Positions 19,328 to 27,543 of a stretch of DNA of 64,000 nt are shown here, one piece after another (the first letter of the stretch is position 1; every line of letters begins with the position of its first letter). The position numbers and the translations under genes were made by a program. Origin of the DNA: Cellulomonas sp. C5510 (lineage in GTDB: Bacteria; Actinomycetota; Actinomycetes; Actinomycetales; Cellulomonadaceae); the NCBI RefSeq assembly GCF_019797765.1, contig NZ_CP081862.1:868001-932000 (forward strand), in the 5' to 3' direction. Below the pieces are notes generated by a model. It had not been told where the DNA came from. It was given only the letters and a program-made list of their open reading frames with translations, and did no database searches.

Positions 19328-19352
19328 CGGTACTGCGCGAACTGTAGTACCG
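19328..19352. promoter_or_regulatory. Candidate operator ahead of padR
   Basis: CGGTACT and AGTACCG face each other across 11 bases inside an A/T-richer patch, 126 bp before the PadR start. It is the only clear dyad in the leader and may be the autoregulatory site of the PadR-type repressor. PadR sites are usually loose dyads of this kind. Confidence 0.4.
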
Positions 19353-19477
19353 TGTGACCTGCGGGAGCCGAGGAGGGTCGACTCCCGCGCCAGCAGCCCG
19401 GGGTGCGGCGGACAGGGGGCGCCGCACCCCGGGACGGACGGACCGGCCGCAGGGCCGGCGGTGATGCGGGAGGCGCG

Positions 19478-19804
19478 GTGGACACGACCCAGCTGCTCAA
19501 GGGGGTGCTCGACGTCGCGGTGCTGGCCGTGGTCGCGGACGAGGACGGCTACGGCTACGACGTCGTCCGCCGGCTGCGGTCCGCGGGCCTCGCCGAGGTG
19601 GGCGACGCCTCCGTGTACGGGACGTTGCGGCGCCTGTACTCCCAGGGCGCGTTGACGTCCTACGTGGTGCCGAGCGACGAGGGCCCGCACCGCAAGTACT
19701 ACGGGATCAACGCGCAGGGCAGGGCGATGCTCGCCGCCCAGCGCAAGGACTGGCGCGAGTTCGCGGGCACGATGTCCCGCCTGCTCGAGGAGGAGGCAGC
19801 GTGA
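19478..19804 (+). CDS. PadR-family transcriptional regulator
   Basis: 108-residue winged-helix repressor. TTQLLKGVLDVAVLAVV begins the first helix, GYGYDVVRRL, GDASVYGTLRRLYSQGAL gives the recognition helix, and HRKYYGINAQGRAML forms the wing, all matching PadR. GTG 19478 follows GGGAGG by four bases. Its stop overlaps the start of a membrane protein gene by four bases. PadR genes paired with such membrane proteins usually control their own operon in response to envelope stress or small molecules. Confidence 0.9.
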   Translation: MDTTQLLKGVLDVAVLAVVADEDGYGYDVVRRLRSAGLAEVGDASVYGTLRRLYSQGALTSYVVPSDEGPHRKYYGINAQGRAMLAAQRKDWREFAGTMSRLLEEEAA

Positions 19805-20967
19805 CCGGGACCGCCCACGCCGCGCCCGCACCCGGGCCGGTGCCGGACGTCGGGGCGTACGCCGCCCTGGTCCGCGCCCACCTGACCGGGCTGCCGCAGG
19901 ACCAGGTCGACGACCTGACCGACGGGCTGGAGGCCGACCTGGCGGACGCGCTGGCCGACGAGTCCCGGCTCGCCGCCGGCAGCGACGTCGCCGACCTGCG
20001 GGCGCGGTTCGGCGACCCGCGGGACTACGCGCGCGAGCTGCGCCTGGCGGCCGGGCTGCCCGAGCCCGCGGACGACGTGCCGGACCTCCGGTCGCCCGCC
20101 CAGCGGGCGTGGGCCCGCCTGCGCGCCGGTCTCGAGCGGATGGGATCCGAGCTGGGTGCGCAGCCGTGGTGGCCGCCGCTGCGCGACTTCCTCGTCTCGC
20201 TCCGCCCGGTGTGGTGGCTCGCGCGCGCGTGGGTCGTCTACCAGGTGATCGCGTTCGTGTTCGGCTTCCGCCAGGGCTGGCTGCCGCGCGACCCCGTGAC
20301 GATGCTGGTGCTCGCAGTGCTGGCGGTCGTGAGCGTGCAGTGGGGTCGCGGGCGCTGGGTGCCGCGGCGCGGACGGGTGCTCCCGGTGCTGGTCTCGGCG
20401 GTCGCGGCGGTCCTCCTGGTGCCGGTGGTCGCCGTCGCGAGCGACTCGGAGGTCAGCCGGATGCAGTACTCGACGCAGTACGTCGAGACCCAGCCGCAGG
20501 ACGGCGTGTGGGTGGACGGGATGCAGGTCAGCAACCTGTTCGTCTACGACGCCGAGGGCAACGCGCTGACCGACGTGCAGGTGTACGACGACCGCGGCAG
20601 GCCCGTGCGCACGGTCACCGACGGCGGCTGGGGCTGGTGGTCGCTGCCGGGGGTCGCGGGGGAGTGGTCGTTCCTGCCCGTGCAGGACGAGGACGGTCGC
20701 GAGCGGTGGAACATCTACCCGCTGCGCGGCGCACCGTCGGCGGAGTTCGACTGGGACCGGGGCGACGGCTCGGAGCGCACGACCGAGGAGCTGCTGACGA
20801 CCGAGCCGCAGCAGCCGCCGCGGCCGTTCGCCAAGGCCCCGGCGATCGTCGACGACGCGGCGGCCGATCCTGAGGACACCACCGACGAGCAGTCCGCCGA
20901 CCAGGACGAACGTCCTGCCTCGGAACCGTCGGCGAGCCCTGAGTCGGAGGCCACCGCGACCCCGTGA
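19801..20967 (+). CDS. PadR-linked membrane protein (HAAS-like N-terminus)
   Basis: 388-residue protein coupled to padR by a four-base overlap. Residues 15-85 form a helical domain like the HAAS signalling region (LTGLPQDQVDDLTDGLEADL, then DLRARFGDPRDYARELRLAAG). Three hydrophobic segments follow between about 140 and 220. The last 165 residues, with WVDGMQVSNLFVYDAEG and GWWSLPGV, look extracytoplasmic, ending in an acidic Ser/Glu tail. No enzymatic motif is visible. It is probably a sensor or partner for the PadR regulator. Confidence 0.7.
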   Translation: MTGTAHAAPAPGPVPDVGAYAALVRAHLTGLPQDQVDDLTDGLEADLADALADESRLAAGSDVADLRARFGDPRDYARELRLAAGLPEPADDVPDLRSPAQRAWARLRAGLERMGSELGAQPWWPPLRDFLVSLRPVWWLARAWVVYQVIAFVFGFRQGWLPRDPVTMLVLAVLAVVSVQWGRGRWVPRRGRVLPVLVSAVAAVLLVPVVAVASDSEVSRMQYSTQYVETQPQDGVWVDGMQVSNLFVYDAEGNALTDVQVYDDRGRPVRTVTDGGWGWWSLPGVAGEWSFLPVQDEDGRERWNIYPLRGAPSAEFDWDRGDGSERTTEELLTTEPQQPPRPFAKAPAIVDDAAADPEDTTDEQSADQDERPASEPSASPESEATATP

Positions 20968-21046
20968 CACGTCGTCCGGGACTTTGTGCCCAGGATCACG
21001 TGGGGTCAGGTCGCTTTCAACAAGTCATGGGACGTACCGTTGACGT

Positions 21047-22513
21047 ATGTCTGAGGCCACCGTCACGACCCCCGCGCGCGCGTCGGGGAAGCCCCGCAAG
21101 GTGCCGCGCATCGTCATCCTCGGCGGCGGTTCCGTGGGGCTGTACTCCGCCCGGCGGCTGCGCCGGCGGCTCGGGAACCGGGAGGCCGCGATCGTGGTGG
21201 TCGACCCGCGTCCCTACATGACCTACGCGCCGTTCCTCCCGGAGGCCGCGGCCGGCTCGATCGACGCCCGCCACGTGGTGGCGCCGCACCGGCGCGCCCT
21301 CAAGGGCATCGACGTGCTCCAGGGCAAGGTCTCGGCGATCCAGCACGCCGACCGCACGGTCGAGGTCACGCCCGAGGAGGGCGACCCGTACTGGATCACC
21401 TACGACCACCTGATCGTCGGCCTCGGGTCGGTCGCGCGCACGCTGCCCATCCCCGGGCTCGCGGAGCAGGCCATCGGCTTCAAGAACGTCGAGGAGGCCA
21501 TCGCCGTCCGCAACCACGTGCTCGGTCGGATCGACCTCGCGTCGTCCACCTGGGACCCGGAGCTGCGCCGGCGGATGCTGACCTTCACGTTCGTGGGCGG
21601 CGGGTTCGCGGGTGTCGAGGCCATCGCCGAGGTCGAGGACATGGCGCGCGACGCGGTCAAGCAGTACCGCTCGCTCGACCAGGAGGACCTGCGGTTCGTG
21701 CTCGTCGAGGGCTCGCGGCGCATCCTGCCCGAGGTCTCGGAGGAGCTCGGCGGCTACACGCTCGAGCAGCTCCGCAAGCGCCGCATCGAGGTGTTCCTGT
21801 CGACGTTCCTCAACTCGTGCGTCGACGGCCACGTGGTGCTGTCCGACGGCACGGAGTTCGACTCCGAGACGATCGTGTGGACCGCGGGCGTCAAGGCGAA
21901 CCCGGTGCTGCAGAACTCGGACCTGCCGCTCGACAAGCTCGGTCGCGTCATCACCCTGCCGACGCTCCAGGTGGCGGACGCCGACGGGAACGTCGTGCCC
22001 GACGCCTACGCGGCCGGCGACTGCGCCGCCGTGCCGGACCTGACCCAGCCGGGCCAGTTCTGCCCGCCGAACGCCCAGCACGCCATCCGGCAGGCCACGC
22101 ACCTGGCGGACAACCTCGCCCGGGTGCTGCGCAGCGCGGAGCCGACGGACTACAAGCACAAGAACATCGGCGCCGTCGCGTCGCTCGGCATGTACAAGGG
22201 CGTCGCGCAGTTCATGGGCCGCATCAAGGTCCGCGGGTTCCTCGCGTGGGTCATGCACCGGACGTACCACGTGTTCGCCATGCCGACGCTGAACCGCAAG
22301 CTCAGCATCATGGCCGGCTGGACCGCGAACCTGCTGTGGCGCCGCGAGGTCGTGCCGCTCGGCTCGCTGCACGACCCGCGCGCGGAGTTCCGCGCCGCGT
22401 CGGTCCCGCCCCGCCCGAAGGCCGAGCCGGCCGCCGAGGACCACAGCCCGGTCGCGAGCACGGAGGCGAAGCCCGCCGCCGAGCCGAAGTCCACGGCAGG
22501 CACCACGGCCTGA
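21047..22513 (+). CDS. ndh: Type II NADH dehydrogenase (NDH-2)
   Basis: 488-residue membrane-associated flavoprotein that passes electrons from NADH to menaquinone without pumping protons. Two dinucleotide folds are visible: FAD motif IVILGGGSVGLYSARRL near residue 25 and NADH motif FTFVGGGFAGVEAIAE near 185. AYAAGDCAAVPDL near 325 contacts the flavin. C-terminal residues 390-435 are hydrophobic and amphipathic, suited to membrane attachment. An Ala/Pro/Glu tail of about 40 residues is extra. The ATG lacks a clear ribosome site, so a leaderless or weak start is possible. It is followed by the large hairpin at 22544. Confidence 0.93.
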   Translation: MSEATVTTPARASGKPRKVPRIVILGGGSVGLYSARRLRRRLGNREAAIVVVDPRPYMTYAPFLPEAAAGSIDARHVVAPHRRALKGIDVLQGKVSAIQHADRTVEVTPEEGDPYWITYDHLIVGLGSVARTLPIPGLAEQAIGFKNVEEAIAVRNHVLGRIDLASSTWDPELRRRMLTFTFVGGGFAGVEAIAEVEDMARDAVKQYRSLDQEDLRFVLVEGSRRILPEVSEELGGYTLEQLRKRRIEVFLSTFLNSCVDGHVVLSDGTEFDSETIVWTAGVKANPVLQNSDLPLDKLGRVITLPTLQVADADGNVVPDAYAAGDCAAVPDLTQPGQFCPPNAQHAIRQATHLADNLARVLRSAEPTDYKHKNIGAVASLGMYKGVAQFMGRIKVRGFLAWVMHRTYHVFAMPTLNRKLSIMAGWTANLLWRREVVPLGSLHDPRAEFRAASVPPRPKAEPAAEDHSPVASTEAKPAAEPKSTAGTTA

Positions 22514-22543
22514 CGGTCCACCCCGCCCGCCCACCGACCCCGT

Positions 22544-22645
22544 CGGAGGCTCCGAACGCGTACGGAGACCTCCACACGTCATCGGAGACCTCCCCGGACA
22601 CCTCCGATGACGTGTGGAGGTCTCCGACCACGTTGGGAGCCTCCG
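22544..22645. repeat. Large nested inverted repeat after ndh
   Basis: A perfect 25-bp inverted repeat (22563-22587 with 22602-22626) encloses 14 bases. Outside it, 22544-22553 pairs with 22636-22645 over 10 perfect bases, with partial pairing in between. The word GGAGACCTCC appears at 22564 and 22584 and reversed at 22616. It lies 31 bases after the ndh stop. The remaining ~220 bp to the next gene holds no ORF that I can support. Confidence 0.85.
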
Positions 22646-22869
22646 AACGGGGCGGTGGGCGGGCGGTGTCGTGCCGGGAAATCGCTGGCGTCCGTGTCGG
22701 TGCCGGGTGGCACCATGGCGCAGTCGCCGGCGTCCGACCGGCGGACACCCGGAATGCCCGTCCCCCGGCGGGGGTTCCCAGGTCGACGACGCACCGCTGC
22801 CCGGCGCCCCCGCGCCCGTGAGCGGCCCCGCACCCCCAGGTGGACGACCACCCGACTCGAGGGAGACCC

Positions 22870-24396
22870 ATGACTGCTCGCACCGGCACCCTGCCGCCGT
22901 CTCCCCCGCCCGCCCCACGCGGAACCGCGGACCGGTCGACCGCGCCCGCCGACCCGCAGGCCGCACCCGCGCCGGTGCGGCTCGACCCGGCCGACCGCAC
23001 CGTCATCGCCCTGCTGCTGGTCGCCGGCTTCGTCGTCATCCTCAACGAGACCGCGATGGGCGTCGCGCTGCCGGTCCTCATGGAGGAGCTCGGCGTCTCC
23101 GCGGCGACCGGCCAGTGGCTGACCACCGGCTTCATGCTGACGATGGCCGTGGTCATCCCCGCGACCGGCTGGGTCATGGACCGGTTCCGGACCCGGCAGG
23201 TGTTCGTCGCGGCGATGTCCCTGTTCACCGTCGGCACGACGATCGCGGCGGTCGCCCCCGGGTTCGGCGTCCTGCTGGCCGGCCGTGTGGTCCAGGCGAG
23301 CGGGACCGCCGTCATGATCCCGCTGCTCATGACGACGGTGCTGACGCTGGTGCCGCCGGCGATCCGCGGCCGGGTCATGGGGACGATCTCCATCGTCATC
23401 TCCGTGGCGCCGGCGGTCGGTCCGACGATGTCGGGCCTCGTGCTGTCGCAGCTGTCCTGGCGCTGGGTGTTCCTCGTGATGCTGCCGATCGCGCTCGCCG
23501 CGCTGGGCCTCGGGGTGTGGCGGGTCCGCGACGTGACGACCCCGCGGGACGCCCGCCTCGACGTCGTCTCGCTGGCGCTGTCCGCCGTGGGCTTCGGCGC
23601 GCTGATCTTCGGGCTGTCGAGCATCGGGGAGTCCGCGGGCGGCCACGCGCCGGTCGCACCCTGGATCCCGCTGACCGTCGGGGTGGTGGCGCTGGTCGTG
23701 TTCGTCCGGCGGCAGCTCGCCCTGCAGCGGACGACGGGCGCGCTGCTCGACCTGCGCGTCTTCACGCACCGCTCCTACACGGTGTCGACGCTCGTGCTGG
23801 TCATCTCGTTCATGGCGATGTTCGGCGCGCTCATCGTGCTGCCGATCTTCCTGCAGGGCGTGCTGGGCCGCGGGACCCTCCAGACGGGCCTCCTGCTGCT
23901 GCCCGGTGGCGTCGTCATGGGCGCGCTGTCCCCGCTCGTGGGGCGGCTGTTCGACCGGTTCGGGCCGCGCCCGCTCGTCACGCCGGGCGCCGTCGCGCTC
24001 AGCGCCGCGCTGTGGCTGCTGTCGACGCTGCACCCGGGGACCTCGGCGGCGACCGTCGTCGCGGTGCACACGCTGCTGTCCGCCGGGCTGGCGTTCATGA
24101 TCACGCCGCTGTTCACGTCCGCGCTCGGGACCCTGCCGCGTGAGCTGTACGGGCACGGCAGCGCGATCGTCAACACGGTCCAGCAGCTCGCGGGGGCCGC
24201 CGGTACCGCCCTGTTCATCACGGTGCTGTCCACCACGACGGCCGGCCGGATCGCGGCGGGCGCGGACGTGCTCGACGCGACGACCGCCGGCGTGCAGGAC
24301 GCGTTCCTGTGGGGCGGCATCGTGTCGGTCGTCGCGGTCGGGGCGTCGCTGCTGGTGCGCCGGCCGCCGGCCGGGGAGCGGCCCGCGGTGCACTGA
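22870..24396 (+). CDS. MFS drug exporter, DHA2 (EmrB/QacA) family
   Basis: 508-residue transporter with about 14 predicted membrane helices, using the proton gradient to export small molecules. Motifs are DHA2-like: ALPVLMEELGVSAATGQWL near residue 65, GWVMDRFRTRQVF (motif A) near 100, and APAVGPTMSGLVL (motif C) near 180. The N-terminal 35 residues are Pro/Ala-rich and cytoplasmic. The ATG follows GAGGGAGA. An upstream in-frame ATG at 22840 would add ten residues. No regulator lies next to it, and the substrate is unknown. Confidence 0.9.
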   Translation: MTARTGTLPPSPPPAPRGTADRSTAPADPQAAPAPVRLDPADRTVIALLLVAGFVVILNETAMGVALPVLMEELGVSAATGQWLTTGFMLTMAVVIPATGWVMDRFRTRQVFVAAMSLFTVGTTIAAVAPGFGVLLAGRVVQASGTAVMIPLLMTTVLTLVPPAIRGRVMGTISIVISVAPAVGPTMSGLVLSQLSWRWVFLVMLPIALAALGLGVWRVRDVTTPRDARLDVVSLALSAVGFGALIFGLSSIGESAGGHAPVAPWIPLTVGVVALVVFVRRQLALQRTTGALLDLRVFTHRSYTVSTLVLVISFMAMFGALIVLPIFLQGVLGRGTLQTGLLLLPGGVVMGALSPLVGRLFDRFGPRPLVTPGAVALSAALWLLSTLHPGTSAATVVAVHTLLSAGLAFMITPLFTSALGTLPRELYGHGSAIVNTVQQLAGAAGTALFITVLSTTTAGRIAAGADVLDATTAGVQDAFLWGGIVSVVAVGASLLVRRPPAGERPAVH

Positions 24397-24407
24397 GCCG
24401 CGGCGTG

Positions 24408-24441
24408 GGACCCGGGGGCGTCCGGCGATGCCCCCGGGCCC
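24408..24441 (+). terminator. Hairpin after MFS gene
   Basis: CCCGGGGGC at 24411-24419 pairs perfectly with 24430-24438, with two further GC pairs outside one mismatch. It sits 12 bases after the MFS stop. Confidence 0.65.
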
Positions 24442-24518
24442 GCGCCGTCCCCGCGCGCCCGCACGCCCGCCCCTCCCCACGGGTCCGGACGTCCGGCGTG
24501 GGTGGCAGGATGGCCCCG

Positions 24519-24592
24519 GCCCCCGTAGCCCAACCGGCAGAGGCAGCCGGCTTAAACCCGGCACAGTGTGGGTTCGACCCCCGCCGGGGGCA
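24519..24592 (+). tRNA. tRNA with anticodon UAA (tRNA-Leu by code), short variable arm
   Basis: All arms can be drawn. The acceptor is GCCCCCG (24519-24525) with CGGGGGC (24585-24591) and discriminator A 24592. The D arm has a 3-bp GCC/GGC stem and an 11-base loop, a shape usual in leucine tRNAs. Anticodon stem GCCGG/CCGGC encloses CTTAAAC, with anticodon TAA at 24553-24555. The T arm is GTGGG/CCCGC with loop TTCGACC. The variable region is only five bases (ACAGT), whereas bacterial leucine tRNAs normally carry a long arm. CCA is not encoded (CCT follows). Confidence 0.88.
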
Positions 24593-24676
24593 CCTCGAGC
24601 TCGACCCGGAGCCCCCCACGTCCTCGTGCCAGTGCCGCTCGCACGGCCGCCGGGGCGTGCAGCCCGGACGCGGCGA

Positions 24677-24710
24677 GCGCTCTCCGGTGGCGCACCGCGC
24701 CGGAGAGCGC
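24677..24710 (+). terminator. Hairpin after the tRNA
   Basis: GCGCTCTCCGG at 24677-24687 pairs perfectly with 24700-24710, with a GCG/CGC pairing inside the loop. Probable end of the tRNA transcript. The rest of 24593-24767 shows nothing else. Confidence 0.65.
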
Positions 24711-24767
24711 CATCCTGACCCCCTGTGCAGCGGCGCGCAGGCCGGCGCGAGCTCGCGGGGGGACCCG

Positions 24768-25478
24768 ATGCCCGGTCACGACGAGGCCGTCCGGCTGCAC
24801 GCCGACGCCTCGCTGGACGCGCTCATCCAGACGCTCACCGACCGGGCGGGTCGCACCGCCGGGGTCGAGGACGCGCACGCCTGCGCCACCGCGACGGTGC
24901 GGGGTGTGGACCGGTGGCTGGCGGCGTCGTCGGTCGGCGCGGCGCGCTGCGACGGTGCGCAGGACCGGCCGCGGCGGGGCCCGCGCTACCAGGTGCGGCT
25001 GACCGGTGACCCCGTGCTGCTGCCGGACCTGGCGGACCCCGACGTGCAGCGGCGGTGGCCGGTGTGGGCGCACGCGTGCCGGGTGCAGGGCTACCGGTCC
25101 GCGGCTGTGGTCGCGGGGGAGCACCGCGACGTGACCGTGCACCTGTCGCTGTACGGGCGCCGCCCGGCCGGCTGGGACGAGGTGGCGGAGCGGGCCGCGG
25201 GCCTCGCCGAGGGCATCGCGTCGGTGGTGCGGGCCCGTGACGAGGTGATCGCGCTCGCGCACACGATGGACGACCTGCTGGCGTGCAGCCGGTCCCAGCC
25301 GCTCATCGACCGGGCGGTGGGGGTCGTGATGGCGCAGCGGCAGTGCGACGCGGCCGAGGCGCTGGCCTACCTGCGGGACGCCGCCACCCACCGCGACACC
25401 CGCGAGGTGGCCGCCGGGCTGGTCGCCGGGGCCGTGCCGGCGCCGGGCGTGGTCCCGGCTCCGCGCGACGTGGCGTGA
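24768..25478 (+). CDS. ANTAR-domain RNA-binding regulator with GAF-like N-terminus
   Basis: 236-residue protein. Residues 15-150 have the length and pattern of a degenerate GAF sensor (a central WAHACRVQGYRSAAVV strand). Residues 170-225 match ANTAR: RSQPLIDRAVGVVMAQRQCD, then AAEALAYLRDAATH. ANTAR domains bind paired hairpins in nascent RNA and prevent termination. GGGGGGA precedes ATG 24768 by six bases. It stands alone, so targets cannot be assigned, but mycobacterial relatives act on respiration and stress genes. Confidence 0.82.
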   Translation: MPGHDEAVRLHADASLDALIQTLTDRAGRTAGVEDAHACATATVRGVDRWLAASSVGAARCDGAQDRPRRGPRYQVRLTGDPVLLPDLADPDVQRRWPVWAHACRVQGYRSAAVVAGEHRDVTVHLSLYGRRPAGWDEVAERAAGLAEGIASVVRARDEVIALAHTMDDLLACSRSQPLIDRAVGVVMAQRQCDAAEALAYLRDAATHRDTREVAAGLVAGAVPAPGVVPAPRDVA

Positions 25479-25575
25479 CCGGGCACCGGCGCTGACCCGC
25501 CCGGCGCGACAGCACGGGAGCTCGCGCGCTCGTCGACCGCCGGGCGGCCCGCGGGACTTGGTACGGTCACGCCTC

Positions 25576-25854
25576 GTGACGGTCCACATCGACGGCGGCG
25601 ACCTGGGCTGCGCCCGCCTCCTGGTGCTCCTGCGCGACCGCGCGCGCGAGCTGGCGGCCGGCACGGTCGTGCACCTGACGACGTCCGACCCGGTCGCGCC
25701 GGTCGACCTGCCGGCGTGGTGCCGGCTCACGGGGCACGAGTACCTGGGGCCGGTGCCGGACGGCCCGCCGCCGGCGACCTACGCGGTGCGGCTGGCCGCG
25801 GACCCGCGGGCGACGGACCCGGCGCGTCCGTGGCACCTGGCGCCGGGCGCCTGA
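25576..25854 (+). CDS. TusA-like small protein
   Basis: 92-residue protein with the beta-alpha-beta pattern of the TusA sulfur-carrier family: GGDLGCARLLVLLRDRA, then GTVVHLTTSDPVA, then LPAWCRLTGHEYLG. The expected active-site Cys-Pro reads Cys-Ala here (Cys about residue 11), so true sulfur transfer is uncertain. No ribosome site is seen. TACGGT at 25562-25567 is placed for a leaderless GTG at 25576. The neighbours (ANTAR regulator, siderophore reductase) give no sulfur-relay context. Confidence 0.6.
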   Translation: MTVHIDGGDLGCARLLVLLRDRARELAAGTVVHLTTSDPVAPVDLPAWCRLTGHEYLGPVPDGPPPATYAVRLAADPRATDPARPWHLAPGA

Positions 25855-25867
25855 GCACGGTCCTGCG

Positions 25868-25919
25868 GGCTCCGGGGTCCCCCGGGAGCCTCGACGCGCC
25901 GGTGGGGGATCAGTCGAGG
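25868..25919. terminator. Convergent-end hairpins between TusA-like and SIP genes
   Basis: GGCTCCGGGG at 25868 pairs with the segment ending at 25890 with one bulged G. A second dyad, CCTCGAC at 25889-25895 with GTCGAGG at 25913-25919, overlaps the stop of the reverse-strand gene. Either may terminate both converging transcripts. Confidence 0.45.
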
Positions 25920-26821
25920 CCTGCGGCCGACTCCGACTCCTCGATGCCCCGGAGCCAGTCGCGCTTGGCGGCCCGCCAGCCCTCGTCGTCCGTGCCGAGG
26001 CGCCAGTAGCCGGAGATCGACAGGTCGGCGGCGGGCAGTCGGCGCTCGACCCGCAGGTACCGCCGGAGGTCGCGCACCGCCCCGGCCTCCCCGTGCACGA
26101 ACGCGTGCACCCGGCCGTCGGGCCACGGCAGACCGCGCACGGCCTCCACCAGTCGGGTGCCGGGTGCGGCCTCGCCGGCGTGCACCCAGCGCAGCGCCAC
26201 GCCGTCCGGCACGTGCAGCGCGACCTCCTCGCCGCGGTCGGTCACCTCGAGCACGGCGATCCCCGACGCGGAGTCCCCGAGCCGCTCGAGCGCGACCGCG
26301 ACGGCGGGCAGCGCGGACGCGTCGCCGACGAGCAGGTGGTGGTCGGCGCCCAGGTCCGGGCTGTACCCGCCGCCCGGTCCGACCACCGCGATCTCGTCCC
26401 CGGGCGCGGCGGTCGCGGCCCACGGGCCGGCGAGGCCGGCGGTGCCGTGGACGACGACGTCGAGGGTCAGGGTCAGCTCCAGGTCGTCCCACGCGCGCAC
26501 CGTGTACGTGCGCAGGCGGGGTTGGTGCTCGGGCGGCAGGGCCTCCCGGGCGGCCGCCAGGTCGACGACGCCCTCGGGCGTGGTCCACAGCGCGAGGGCG
26601 TCAGCGCCGGTGACCGTGCGGCCGACGCCGGGCAGGAACACGAGCTTCACGTAGGAGTCCGCGGCCGCCGACGGCGCGAAGCCTGCGAGGCCGGGCCCAC
26701 CGAGCGTCACGCGGACCATCGCGGGCGTGAGGTGCTGGGTGCGCAGCACGACAGCGCGCAGCGCGGTCCGCCCCTTGCGGGGAGGGCCGGCGGGCGCGGC
26801 TGCGGGGTCGGGAGAGGTCAC
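25910..26821 (-). CDS. Siderophore-interacting protein (FAD-dependent ferric reductase)
   Basis: 303-residue flavoprotein of the ViuB/SIP family, which reduces ferric siderophores in the cytoplasm to free the iron. Residues 20-140 form the FAD-binding barrel, with PRLRTYTVRAW as the flavin signature, then GPGGGYSPDLGADHHLLVGD. The C-terminal NAD(P)H domain ends with SISGYWRLGTDDEGWR, the typical SIP close. GTG 26821 is preceded by GGAAG. No uptake genes lie nearby. Between its start and the MarR stop (26822-26970) I see only its leader. Confidence 0.9.
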   Translation of the reverse strand: MTSPDPAAAPAGPPRKGRTALRAVVLRTQHLTPAMVRVTLGGPGLAGFAPSAAADSYVKLVFLPGVGRTVTGADALALWTTPEGVVDLAAAREALPPEHQPRLRTYTVRAWDDLELTLTLDVVVHGTAGLAGPWAATAAPGDEIAVVGPGGGYSPDLGADHHLLVGDASALPAVAVALERLGDSASGIAVLEVTDRGEEVALHVPDGVALRWVHAGEAAPGTRLVEAVRGLPWPDGRVHAFVHGEAGAVRDLRRYLRVERRLPAADLSISGYWRLGTDDEGWRAAKRDWLRGIEESESAAGLD

Positions 26822-26970
26822 GGGGCACTTCCGGTGGGGGTGCCGGGCGCCGGACGGCGCCGGGGGGAGGCGGCCCCGGGGGTGTCGACCGCCGGTGACG
26901 AGCGTAGGTGCTGGTGCGGGGCCCCGTCACGTGCCCGGCGCATCTGCCGGCCCGGGGCGTCCGCGCGCGG

Positions 26971-27432
26971 TCAGCGCACGGGGTGCGCCCGGCCCCAGGT
27001 GTCGATGTCCGCGTTGAGGCGCGTCAGCAGCCGCGCGAGCTCCGTCCGGTCGTCCTCGGGCCAGCCGTCGAGCACCTCGGCGTACAGGCGCGCCCGGACG
27101 TCCCGCGTCGTCGCGAGCGCTGCCAGCCCGGCATCCGTGGCGGCGACCAGCGTCACGCGCCCGTCCCCGGGGTCGGCGGTGCGCCGCACCTGGCCGGCCT
27201 GCTCCATGGCCAGCACCTGCCGTGTGACGGTCGAGGGGTCGAGGCGGAGGGCGTCGGCGATCGCGTTGACGCTGGCGGTCCCCTGGGCGGCCAGCACGGA
27301 GAGCACGAGGTAGGCGGACCGCTCGATCTCCCCGCGGGCGCGCGCGCCGGCCCGGCGGGTGCGGTCCGCGAGGCGGAGCAGCATCGCGACCTGGGCCTCG
27401 ATCGTGCGCACGTCGTCGGCGGGCTGCTGCAT
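26971..27432 (-). CDS. MarR-family transcriptional regulator
   Basis: 153-residue winged-helix repressor. It shows an N-terminal dimerisation helix, LVLSVLAAQGTASVNAIADA, recognition helix DPSTVTRQVLAMEQAGQVRR and wing TADPGDGRVTLVAATDAG. It is divergent from an MFS exporter 111 bp away. The gap contains a palindrome overlapping promoter-like sequence on both strands, the standard layout of a MarR repressor controlling itself and an efflux pump. GAGGTGA precedes the ATG. Confidence 0.92.
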   Translation of the reverse strand: MQQPADDVRTIEAQVAMLLRLADRTRRAGARARGEIERSAYLVLSVLAAQGTASVNAIADALRLDPSTVTRQVLAMEQAGQVRRTADPGDGRVTLVAATDAGLAALATTRDVRARLYAEVLDGWPEDDRTELARLLTRLNADIDTWGRAHPVR

Positions 27433-27494
27433 GGTCACCTCGGGTCCCTCGTGGTCGGCGTCGGCAGTCTGCCACGTGCCCCGGTGACAGATGG

Positions 27495-27507
27495 CTGTAT
27501 AGTACAG
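27495..27507. promoter_or_regulatory. Palindromic operator overlapping divergent -10 boxes
   Basis: CTGTATAGTACAG: five-base arms around TAG. Inside it lies TATAGT (27498-27503), a good -10 for the MFS gene, and on the other strand TACTAT, a -10 for marR. Binding of MarR here would block both. Confidence 0.65.
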
Positions 27508-27543
27508 ATAAACCCCTCGACGAACCCCTTCCCCAGGAGACGT

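Noticed and set aside
24519..24592. Integration (att) site at the tRNA gene
   Set aside because: No integrase, no direct repeat of the tRNA 3' end and no foreign-looking DNA follow within the window.
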